Of a DNA stretch of 64,000 nucleotides, positions 35,183 to 43,007 are shown one piece after another. The translations under genes and the position numbers were made by a program. Every line of letters starts with the position of its first letter. Position 1 is the stretch's first letter. Source of the DNA: Pseudotamlana haliotis (lineage in GTDB: Bacteria; Bacteroidota; Bacteroidia; Flavobacteriales; Flavobacteriaceae). The notes under the pieces are model-generated. The model had not been told where the DNA came from and searched no databases. It saw only the letters and a list, made by a program, of their open reading frames with translations. The stretch spans positions 97,366 to 161,365 of the forward strand of contig NZ_WAAT01000046.1 of NCBI RefSeq assembly GCF_008806375.1, in the 5' to 3' direction.

Positions 35183-37990
35183 TTATTTTAAAATTTCCAG
35201 CGCCTTATCACTAATTAACGCCTCTGAATGACGTGTTAATTGTTTTAAGGCGTTTTTATATGCTGAAATATCATCTAATTGAGCAACCACGTTTAATGTT
35301 GCCAATTTCACCTCAACGGTTCCATCTTTCAATAGCTTTATCAAACAAGTATTTGCATCTGATAAAACCTCTCGCACCTCATCTAAAGCACTAAATTCTT
35401 CAAGCTCTTGCACAAAATGATGCTCAATGATTGGCATGAGTTCAGATTTCAAGCGCACGTTTAAAATATTATCTAAAAACTCAATGGAATTAACTTTAAC
35501 ACTTTCAGATTCGTCTTTTAGACCGAAATAAGCAATTTCCATATCATCTTCATTCAAGATTAAAGCAAGTAATTCAAAAATCACATTCATACTACAATCT
35601 AACTCCTTACGTAACAAAGCAACAAGACTTTCTTTGCTTATTTGCAATTCTGTATCATCCATTTTAGATTGTAAATGAGCTTCAATTATGGTATTAGCTA
35701 TAACCAAATGTTCTAAATAAAAATCACATTCTTTAAGGGTGAATTCATTCACCCGATCTTTATTGACATTAATTCGTCCTTGCTTAAAGTGTAAATCGAC
35801 CATCGTTTTCGCGGTTTCCAATCGGAGAAAAGGATCACTAGAAAGTCCTAAACGAATTAACACTTTTAATGATTCTTCTGTTCTCAAGGAAGCCACCGCA
35901 ATTGGAAAAAACTTTCTCACCTTGACATCAAAAGGGGCAACTATATCACGATCTAAAATGTATTTAGGCACTTGATTCCCAAAATTACGTAAGGCTTCAA
36001 TAACACTATATCTAACCTCATCAACTTGCAATAAGTTTAAAAGGGGGCCAATAAATTCAGTATTATGAGAAAAACCAGCCGCTTTTACGGCACGCCTCAA
36101 GATGTAGTCGTTCTCATTTTTTAAATACCCGGCTATAAAGTCATAAAATTTAGGATTTCTAGCGTAACCCAGAGTGAGTAAAAATTCGGCGATTTCCTCT
36201 TGAGAATGTGATATATTAGGATCCTGTATTTGAAGAATTCGCTCCTCCAAACGTTCAAGCAACCCGTACTTTTTAACAAGTGTACTATTATCAATTGCCA
36301 ATTCTGCGAGACATAAAAGGGCAGCATCAGCAATATAAGGCATACTGTGATTTAGATATTTTCCGAAAATTTTATTCTCATCAACATGAGTATGCAAAAG
36401 CAGATATTCCATGGCCTCATAAACCACCTCTGGATCATCATTAGTTTCAATCAGGCTCGCAATTTTTTCCGTGGCAGCTTCATGCTTAAAAAAATAAATT
36501 TCTTTAATCGCTGCAGCCTTTACTTCGTTTGATGGATGGTCTAGCAATTTGATGATATGTGGCTTATGTACATCTACAATGGTATCACCTAGACTATCTA
36601 ATAGCGCTATAATTTCTTGATCGGCACCTTTATTAAGAGTTTTTATTACTGAATCATGCAACGCTTTTTTAGAGGTTCTTACATCATCAATATCATGATT
36701 TCCTATAGCGTTAAGAATGTTTCTTTTAAAAGTATCAAAATACGCCCCTTTTAGCTGGTAAATTAAAATAATCCACACAAATAAGAAGAACAAAATGATG
36801 ACAGTAATGTAATGTGAATGTAAATCTAAGCCTTTCACCACAAAAATCAATAAAAAACCAGCCACACCCGTAGCAATACTATCGACTACCACATCAATAA
36901 ATGACTTGGCTTGTTTTTTATCTTCGTAAGAAATAGGCATGATAGACAATTCAACTGCCGCCTTATTGATGGACTGCTTAAAACTTCCATCCATTCCTTT
37001 TAAAATAATAAGCACCCACAATTCTGGATAAATTAAAAACAATAAACAGCCCGCTGCAATACCTAAAGGTAATAGCAATAAATTAGAGGTCACCCCTAGC
37101 CAAGCTAACAGCCTGTTAGTTAAAAAAAGTTGAATCACTAAAGACAACACATTAAATGTAGAAAACCAAAAACCGAAAAAGGAAGCCAATTCATCAGGAT
37201 CTGAAATCTTAAGCTGTGCAAAATCGCTAAACTGATAATCTACCAATTTCGCCATAATTACAGACACCCCAATCGATAAAGCCAAATAGGTTAAATGCTT
37301 TGAACTGGTAATTAATTTTAAAGCCGAAGTATGCTTATGGACCTTAGGTTTATGGGATTTCCCGGTATCAATATCTGTAGTTTTATGCAACCTATGACTC
37401 CACACCCACATCACAATAGGAATACAAAACAAGAGCAACACAGAAGCTAATAGTATCACATAAATACTACCAAAACTTTGAGATAAAATAGTAGTCAAAT
37501 ACCCACCTACAATACCACCAAAAATAGCCCCAGCACCAATCAACCCAAACAAGCGTTTAGCTTCACGGGCGTTGTAAATCATATTGGCAATAATCCAAAA
37601 TTGCGAAGTCACCAATACCCCAAAAATAGAGACGCTCAAATAATAGCCATAAAGAATCAAGTCACTAGTAATACCCGCATAGAGCAAATAAGCCAAAAAG
37701 AAAAAACAGGCACTAAAAAACAATAACGAGGCAATGGCTATTCTTTTAATATTAAAAAACTGAAGTGATTTGTCATAGAAATAAGAAGTAATTACGGCCG
37801 TAAAAGCAACAAGCAAATAGGCTTTTGGAAGTTCTTCGGCCCCTAAATCTGATAAAAACAAGGCGTTTATTGTGGGCTTTACCAGAAGTAAAACAGTAAT
37901 TACAATAAAAATGTACAATTGCATAAACATTGAGATTTTAAACTCGCCGTCTCTGATATGAAAAGTTTTCTGAAAAAAGTTTTTTAACAT
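35183..37990 (-). CDS. ATP/ADP-translocase-type carrier fused to HEAT-like repeats
   Basis: A 935-residue protein of the Npt1/Npt2 (TLC, NTT) nucleotide-transporter family. Residues about 10-430 carry 11-12 membrane segments with family-typical stretches such as KPTINALFLSDLGAEELPKA, FWIIANMIYNAREAKRLFG and KGMDGSFKQSINKAAVEL. From about 455 to the end the sequence consists of helical HEAT-like repeats, for example LLDHPSNEVKAAAIKEI. Classical NTT proteins exchange ATP for ADP in obligate intracellular bacteria and plastids; those in free-living Bacteroidota are uncharacterised. It ends 4 bases from the convergent serine hydrolase gene and lies 10 bases after a second one, transcribed with it. 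Confidence 0.82.
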   Translation of the reverse strand: MLKNFFQKTFHIRDGEFKISMFMQLYIFIVITVLLLVKPTINALFLSDLGAEELPKAYLLVAFTAVITSYFYDKSLQFFNIKRIAIASLLFFSACFFFLAYLLYAGITSDLILYGYYLSVSIFGVLVTSQFWIIANMIYNAREAKRLFGLIGAGAIFGGIVGGYLTTILSQSFGSIYVILLASVLLLFCIPIVMWVWSHRLHKTTDIDTGKSHKPKVHKHTSALKLITSSKHLTYLALSIGVSVIMAKLVDYQFSDFAQLKISDPDELASFFGFWFSTFNVLSLVIQLFLTNRLLAWLGVTSNLLLLPLGIAAGCLLFLIYPELWVLIILKGMDGSFKQSINKAAVELSIMPISYEDKKQAKSFIDVVVDSIATGVAGFLLIFVVKGLDLHSHYITVIILFFLFVWIILIYQLKGAYFDTFKRNILNAIGNHDIDDVRTSKKALHDSVIKTLNKGADQEIIALLDSLGDTIVDVHKPHIIKLLDHPSNEVKAAAIKEIYFFKHEAATEKIASLIETNDDPEVVYEAMEYLLLHTHVDENKIFGKYLNHSMPYIADAALLCLAELAIDNSTLVKKYGLLERLEERILQIQDPNISHSQEEIAEFLLTLGYARNPKFYDFIAGYLKNENDYILRRAVKAAGFSHNTEFIGPLLNLLQVDEVRYSVIEALRNFGNQVPKYILDRDIVAPFDVKVRKFFPIAVASLRTEESLKVLIRLGLSSDPFLRLETAKTMVDLHFKQGRINVNKDRVNEFTLKECDFYLEHLVIANTIIEAHLQSKMDDTELQISKESLVALLRKELDCSMNVIFELLALILNEDDMEIAYFGLKDESESVKVNSIEFLDNILNVRLKSELMPIIEHHFVQELEEFSALDEVREVLSDANTCLIKLLKDGTVEVKLATLNVVAQLDDISAYKNALKQLTRHSEALISDKALEILK

Positions 37991-38000
37991 CGTCAGAATT

Positions 38001-38900
38001 TTATTTACTGCAATTTAAGTTTTCAGAAGCTTTTAAAACTTTTTCAACCGGTTCAACTAATTTTCTAACAATTTGTTCGCCGTGACTATCTTCTATTAAA
38101 GCCACAAGAATATATTTACGTTCTGGCCCCCAAACTAAAACCGAATCGGAATGGTAATTTTTCCAAGAGCCTGACTTGCGGTACAATTTCGCATTTGGAG
38201 CAATATCCCTCAAAGTGTACACAAATTTATGTCCGAGTTCCGGATCTTTCAAAATATCTAACATCTCTACCGAACGTTCAAAATTAATCAACTTTCCAAA
38301 AACCAAATGGTAGTAAAAATTAGCGGCTTGATATGGCGTTGCTGCGTGACTCAATCCTTTTAAAGGGTCTGGATAGCGCTTACCAGCGGCTGCATAGCGT
38401 TTACCTACCCACAAACCACCACCTGTTCCTGGGTCATATAACATTGAACCGGCATTTCGCAAAACTTCTTCTATTTTTTCATAACCTACCAAATCTATCA
38501 TACGCGTAGAAGCCGCGTTATTTGATTTAGCAATCATGAGTTTTAAGTCTTTGCGCACATCAGGCGTATCTTTAACTGACCCTTTATCTATAGCATCCAT
38601 CACAGCATACAGTACCGCTATTTTAGGTAAACTCGCCGCGTACACCATATTATTTCCATTAACACCAGCATACTTAATATCATGGTTACTTAAATCGACA
38701 ACCGCGATAGACATTTTCTTAGAAGCAATTAATGATTTCCACTTCGCATTTCGTGATAGCTCAGCTTTTAAATTCTTTTCAAGAGCCTTACATTTGTTTG
38801 ATTTTAGCTCGGTAAATTTGGCTATTTTAATGGGCAATACTTGTTGTGCGCCAACTACTGAAACCCCTATAAAAAACAAGAAAGAGAAAATATATTTCAT
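38001..38900 (-). CDS. Exported class A beta-lactamase-like serine hydrolase
   Basis: From ATG 38900 (MKYIFSFLFFIGVSVVGAQ) it is 299 residues with a clear signal peptide; an ATG at 38915 adds five residues. The motifs are SxxK in AASLPKIAVL, SxN in AKSNNAASTRM and KSG in YRKSGSWKN. The deacylating Glu of true class A beta-lactamases (ExxLN) is not evident, so a DD-peptidase or unrelated amidase role is as likely as antibiotic hydrolysis. It is upstream of and cotranscribed with the nucleotide-carrier gene. Confidence 0.82.
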   Translation of the reverse strand: MKYIFSFLFFIGVSVVGAQQVLPIKIAKFTELKSNKCKALEKNLKAELSRNAKWKSLIASKKMSIAVVDLSNHDIKYAGVNGNNMVYAASLPKIAVLYAVMDAIDKGSVKDTPDVRKDLKLMIAKSNNAASTRMIDLVGYEKIEEVLRNAGSMLYDPGTGGGLWVGKRYAAAGKRYPDPLKGLSHAATPYQAANFYYHLVFGKLINFERSVEMLDILKDPELGHKFVYTLRDIAPNAKLYRKSGSWKNYHSDSVLVWGPERKYILVALIEDSHGEQIVRKLVEPVEKVLKASENLNCSK

Positions 38901-39126
38901 TTTTAAAAACATCAAATCGAAGTGGTATTAAATTAGGCGCTAGCAACGTCTTCTCTATTGTATTGAAAATAGCCAGCTCAAACAAAGATAAAACAAAATT
39001 ACCTTGAAGCGATTAGCTTACGGATAAATGCAAAATTTATAATAGAATTCATAAAAAAAAAGATTAAAAAACTTAATTTCAAGACTTAAAACCTCCTGTC
39101 TCTTAAAGTTTACAAAATAGATAGTT

Positions 39127-39939
39127 ATGATAAATCAAATAGAAAAAACAACAGCCTTTTTAATAGAAAAAGGCTTCGACAAGCCTGAAATCGGGATTAT
39201 CCTTGGCACAGGATTAGGCCAGCTGATTAATGAAATAGACATCCTTAAAGAAATAAGCTACAACCACATTCCTTACTTCCCAACCGCCACCGTAGAGTTC
39301 CATAAGGGAAAGCTTATTTTCGGAATACTTGAAGGCAAGAAAGTCATCGTAATGCAGGGCCGTTTCCATTTATATGAAGGCTACACGCTACAAGATGTAA
39401 CCTACCCGGTTCGTATTATGGAGAAATTAGGCATTCATACTTTATTGGTATCTAATGCTGCTGGTGCGGTAAACTTAGGGTTTAAAAAAGGAGAAATCAT
39501 GCTTATTGATGACCATATCAACTTACAAGGCAGTTCTCCCCTAGCCTTTAACGGTGTTGAAAAAATGGGCGAGCGTTTTGTTGATATGAGTGCGCCTTAT
39601 GATGCAGAAATCAATGCGAAATTTAAAAGTATCGCCAAAGCCAACAATATTAATTTACACCAAGGGGTATACGCCAGTGTTGTAGGGCCACAGTTAGAAA
39701 CCCGCGCCGAATACCGCATGCTCAAAATCATTGGTGCCGATGCCGTGGGGATGAGTACCGTTCCTGAGGTTATTGTAGCCAACCATTTAAAATTAAAAGT
39801 GGTTGCGGTGTCAGTTTTAACCGATGAATGCGACCCAGACCATTTAGAACCTGTAAACATAGAAGACATTATTGATATGGCTCATAAAGCAGAACCAGTA
39901 ATGATTACCTTGTTTAAGGAACTTATAAAAAACTTATAG
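39127..39939 (+). CDS. Purine-nucleoside phosphorylase
   Basis: Trimeric PNP-I family enzyme of 270 residues that phosphorolyses inosine, guanosine and related nucleosides. Phosphate and nucleoside sites are visible as LGTGLGQL, EFHKGKLIFG, MQGRFHLYEGY, VSNAAGAVN, GPQLETRAEYRM and GMSTVPEVIVANH. Its place directly before arsM suggests it may remove adenine from the arsenic-deoxyadenosine product of ArsS, as proposed for phosphorylases in arsenosugar loci. Ordinary purine salvage is the alternative. Confidence 0.9.
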   Translation: MINQIEKTTAFLIEKGFDKPEIGIILGTGLGQLINEIDILKEISYNHIPYFPTATVEFHKGKLIFGILEGKKVIVMQGRFHLYEGYTLQDVTYPVRIMEKLGIHTLLVSNAAGAVNLGFKKGEIMLIDDHINLQGSSPLAFNGVEKMGERFVDMSAPYDAEINAKFKSIAKANNINLHQGVYASVVGPQLETRAEYRMLKIIGADAVGMSTVPEVIVANHLKLKVVAVSVLTDECDPDHLEPVNIEDIIDMAHKAEPVMITLFKELIKNL

Positions 39940-40134
39940 AATACAACATCATAACATCTTCATTGCGTCATTCTCATTAATTGTGAAAGCAATGAATTAT
40001 AATTAAGCCCCTAAAATATAGGATTCAACGCAAATCTCTAGATTCAAGGTCAACGTATTCTATATGTTTTTTACAGAAATTTTAAATAATCAACTTAAAA
40101 CCAATAGATTAACACTTTCGTGAGAATGAAAATT

Positions 40135-41103
40135 ATGAGCTATCTAGAAACCACACACGACGTATACAAAGAAGCCGCACTAACACCTGATGTTGGCTTA
40201 TGCTGCACGACCAACCCCATTTGGGAATTACCGGGATTAAAAATTCCGAAAATCATGCAAGAAATGAATTATGGCTGTGGCACCACAGTTCATGCCCGCG
40301 ACTTAACCAACAACCCAAAAATGCTATACGTTGGTGTTGGTGGCGGTATGGAACTCTTACAATTCTCGTATTTTAATCGTCAGAAAAACGGCGTAATAGG
40401 CATTGATGTCGTTGATGAAATGCTTGAAGCTTCAAGAAAAAATTTCATTGAAGCCGAAGCGCAAAACCCTTGGTTTAAAAGTGAATTCGTTGACCTTAAA
40501 AAAGGAGATGCGATGCACCTACCGGTTGAAGACAACAGCATTGATGTGGCCGCACAAAATTGCCTGTTTAATATTTTTAAGGCCAATGATTTAAAGAAAG
40601 CCATTGCTGAAATGTACCGTGTTTTAAAACCTCATGGTAAACTCGTCATGAGCGACCCAACCTGCGAACAACCAATGAATGAAGCCTTACGCAACGACGA
40701 ACGCCTACGTGCCTTATGTCTTAGCGGAAGCTTACCTATTGCCGAATACGTTAAAGCACTTACTGATGCTGGTTTTGGTACCATTGAAATTCGTGCCAGA
40801 AAACCATATAGAATTTTAGATCCTAAAAACTACCCTACGGAAGAACTCATCTACATCGAATCGATTGAAGTTGCAGCCATTAAAGACCCTATGCCAGAAG
40901 ATGGCCCGTGTGTCTTTACTGGAAAAGCAGCTATTTATTATGGTGAAGACGATTATTTTGATGATAAAAAAGGCCATGTTTTATTGAAAAACCAGCCCTT
41001 AGCGATCTGTGATAAAACTGCTGGAGCTTTAGCTGATTTAGGTCGTAACGATATTTATATTAGTAAATCGACTTACCATTACGATGGCGGCGGTTGTTGC
41101 TAA
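40135..41103 (+). CDS. arsM: Arsenosugar biosynthesis arsenite methyltransferase ArsM
   Basis: SAM-dependent arsenic methyltransferase, 322 residues from ATG 40135 (MSYLETTHDVYKEAAL); GTG 40120 and ATG 40126 are in frame but add only a few residues. The N-terminal Cys pair is Cys23-Cys24 in GLCCTTNPIW. The SAM site follows in LYVGVGGGMELLQFS and the IGIDVVDEM acidic loop, with NCLFNIF further on. The C-terminus ends GGGCC, giving further thiols for As(III). This variant, found in ArsS loci, differs from stand-alone ArsM. A hairpin begins at the last base of the stop codon. Confidence 0.92.
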   Translation: MSYLETTHDVYKEAALTPDVGLCCTTNPIWELPGLKIPKIMQEMNYGCGTTVHARDLTNNPKMLYVGVGGGMELLQFSYFNRQKNGVIGIDVVDEMLEASRKNFIEAEAQNPWFKSEFVDLKKGDAMHLPVEDNSIDVAAQNCLFNIFKANDLKKAIAEMYRVLKPHGKLVMSDPTCEQPMNEALRNDERLRALCLSGSLPIAEYVKALTDAGFGTIEIRARKPYRILDPKNYPTEELIYIESIEVAAIKDPMPEDGPCVFTGKAAIYYGEDDYFDDKKGHVLLKNQPLAICDKTAGALADLGRNDIYISKSTYHYDGGGCC

Positions 41104-41122
41104 TTCCTGCGAAAGCAGGAAT
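41103..41122 (+). terminator. GAAA-tetraloop hairpin on the arsM stop codon
   Basis: ATTCCTGC-GAAA-GCAGGAAT forms an 8-bp perfect stem closed by a GNRA tetraloop and begins within the arsM stop codon. It lacks a proper T-run, so it may act as a weak terminator or as an RNA-stabilising REP-type element. A nearly matching inverted copy is at 41307-41326. Confidence 0.5.
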
Positions 41123-41163
41123 CTTATGAATTAGAATTTAATATTCAGTTCTAAATTTGATTT

Positions 41164-41196
41164 TGTCATTCAGAAGGAGGTACGACTGAAGAATCT
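41164..41196 (+). repeat. TGTCATTCAG-type dispersed repeat, copy 1
   Basis: A 33-base unit starting TGTCATTCAGAAGGAGG and ending AGAATCT. About 26 of 33 positions match the minus-strand copy at 60377-60409. From memory, elements of this style are common between genes in Flavobacteriaceae. Confidence 0.5.
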
Positions 41197-41306
41197 TTGC
41201 ATGATTCGTGAGGTTCCTCGGAACTTTAAAAGTTAAGTCATAAGAGGACAAAACAGATGATTATTAATTTATCTTTAGTTTGGGATTCTGAACTTTAAAA
41301 CCTGAG

Positions 41307-41326
41307 ATTCCTGCTTTCGCGGGAAT
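41307..41326 (-). repeat. Inverted mate of the arsM 3' hairpin
   Basis: ATTCCTGC-TTTC-GCGGGAAT is the reverse complement of the 41103-41122 hairpin with one base change, and it ends five bases before the next start codon. The pair brackets the 228-base gap between arsM and the desaturase-like gene. Confidence 0.5.
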
Positions 41327-41331
41327 AAAAA

Positions 41332-42228
41332 ATGGAAAAATATTTAAACCTCATAAAAAAAGCCTATTCGGGTTACTGGAATTACCTCAAACATGAGGTA
41401 CAATTCCCTAGTGATTGGGACAATTATTTTTATGGTTTAATCATTATTTCTCTACTTGTTTGGGGACTAGAAATCCTTTTCCCTTGGCGGAAAAACCAAT
41501 CGATTTTTAGAAAAGATTTTTGGCTAGACACGTTTTATATGTTCTTTAATTTCTTTCTACTGAACCTCATCATATTAATTGCGCTTTCAAATACCGCAGC
41601 CCAAATACTCAACGATATTTTAAAGCTTTTTGGGCTAACTCTTTCTAATTTTCAGCTTTTTGATGTGAACCAACTACCAGCTTGGTTAGGATTATTGGTT
41701 TTCTTCTTGGTTTCAGATTTTGTACAATGGAACACCCACCGCCTTTTGCACCGCGTGCCGTGGCTGTGGAATTTCCATAAAGTCCACCACTCGGTTAAAG
41801 AAATGGGCTTTGCCGCTCATTTGCGTTACCACTGGATGGAACCCATTGTTTACAAATCCTTACTTTATATTCCGCTAGCCATTATTGGCAACTACAGTTC
41901 TAAAGACGTGGCTTTTGTTTATTTTTTTAGTATTGTTATTGGACATTTAAACCATGCCAATTTAGGTTGGGATTATGGCGTGTTAAAATACATTTTTAAC
42001 AACCCAAAAATGCACATCTGGCATCATGCCAAAGCCTTACCAAAACATCTTAAATATGGCATGAATTACGGACTCACATTCAGCTTTTGGGATTATATTT
42101 TTAAAACTAACTACATGCCGCATAACGGCAAAGACATTGAACTGGGTTTTGAAGGCGATGAAAACTTCCCTAAAGATTTTTTCAAACAGGAAATGTATCC
42201 AGCTGGCACTAAACCTTCTAAAAACTAA
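41332..42228 (+). CDS. Sterol desaturase / fatty acid hydroxylase family protein
   Basis: Integral membrane di-iron oxygenase of 298 residues with about four membrane segments and the full histidine clusters: HRLLH, HKVHHS, HLRYHW and KMHIWHHAKA. Members hydroxylate or desaturate lipids (fatty acids, sterols, carotenoids). Adjacency to arsM and to glycosyltransferases raises the possibility that it modifies a lipid used as an arsenolipid anchor, but nothing in the sequence fixes the substrate. It is five bases from the DUF547 gene. Confidence 0.85.
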   Translation: MEKYLNLIKKAYSGYWNYLKHEVQFPSDWDNYFYGLIIISLLVWGLEILFPWRKNQSIFRKDFWLDTFYMFFNFFLLNLIILIALSNTAAQILNDILKLFGLTLSNFQLFDVNQLPAWLGLLVFFLVSDFVQWNTHRLLHRVPWLWNFHKVHHSVKEMGFAAHLRYHWMEPIVYKSLLYIPLAIIGNYSSKDVAFVYFFSIVIGHLNHANLGWDYGVLKYIFNNPKMHIWHHAKALPKHLKYGMNYGLTFSFWDYIFKTNYMPHNGKDIELGFEGDENFPKDFFKQEMYPAGTKPSKN

Positions 42229-42233
42229 GCCTT

Positions 42234-43007
42234 ATGAAAAGCGTTTCGTTCTTAATTATTGGTTTTTTGCTAATTGGAAACTTCCAGATTCACGCTAATA
42301 ATGTCAGATTACAACCGTTCACAATCGTTAAGGCTGAAGATTCTATTTCAGCAGAACCACAAGACGTGTTTAACCACCAATTGTGGGATGATTTACTTCA
42401 AAAACACGTCTCTGAGCACGGAAACGTAAATTATAAAGGTTTTTTAGCCGATAAAAAATATCTCGACCAGTACATTTCAAGTTTAGCTACAAACACACCA
42501 AAAACCTCTTGGTCTAAAGTAGAAAAACTAGCGTATTGGATAAATACATACAACGCTTTAACCGTAGATTTAATCCTTAGAAACTACCCTATTAAAAGTA
42601 TAAAAGACATTAAACATCCTTGGAAACAAAACCTTTGGATTCTAGGTGACTCTACTTATAACCTTCATGATATTGAGCATAAAATCTTAAGGAAAATGAA
42701 CGAACCGCGTATCCATTTTGCTATTGTTTGCGCCGCAGTTTCATGTCCGAAATTACAAAACAAAGCCTACACCGCTTCAAATTTAGAGCTTCAGTTTAAT
42801 CAAGCTGCTAGAACTTTTATAAATGATTCCGCAAAAAACAGCATCTCAAAAGAGCAGTTAGAACTATCAAAAATCTTTCAGTGGTTTACTAAAGATTTCA
42901 AACATGATGGCTCTTTAATTGATTACCTCAACCAGTTTTCTAACGTACCCATTTCCGCGAAAGCGAAAACCCATTTTAAAGATTATATTTGGGAGCTCAA
43001 TGAGTAG
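42234..43007 (+). CDS. Exported DUF547 domain-containing protein
   Basis: A 257-residue protein with a signal peptide (MKSVSFLIIGFLLIGNF, cleavage near IHANN) followed by a DUF547 domain of unknown function. The conserved segments are LAYWINTYNALTVDLIL, KHPWKQNLW, HDIEHKILR and HFAIVCAAVSCPKLQ. The invariant Cys in the last one resembles a thiol active site, and some authors have compared the fold to papain or transglutaminase-like enzymes; I cannot test this here. Its last 8 bases overlap the next gene. Confidence 0.85.
   Translation: MKSVSFLIIGFLLIGNFQIHANNVRLQPFTIVKAEDSISAEPQDVFNHQLWDDLLQKHVSEHGNVNYKGFLADKKYLDQYISSLATNTPKTSWSKVEKLAYWINTYNALTVDLILRNYPIKSIKDIKHPWKQNLWILGDSTYNLHDIEHKILRKMNEPRIHFAIVCAAVSCPKLQNKAYTASNLELQFNQAARTFINDSAKNSISKEQLELSKIFQWFTKDFKHDGSLIDYLNQFSNVPISAKAKTHFKDYIWELNE
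42953..42965 (+). repeat. TTCCGCGAAAGCG motif copy inside DUF547 gene
   Basis: Exact plus-strand copy of the 13-mer, encoding the residues Ser-Ala-Lys-Ala near the DUF547 C-terminus. Confidence 0.5.

Noticed and set aside
33931..38900. Antibiotic-resistance island
   Set aside because: The two serine hydrolases have beta-lactamase folds but lack a visible deacylation Glu motif, and there are no mobility genes nearby.
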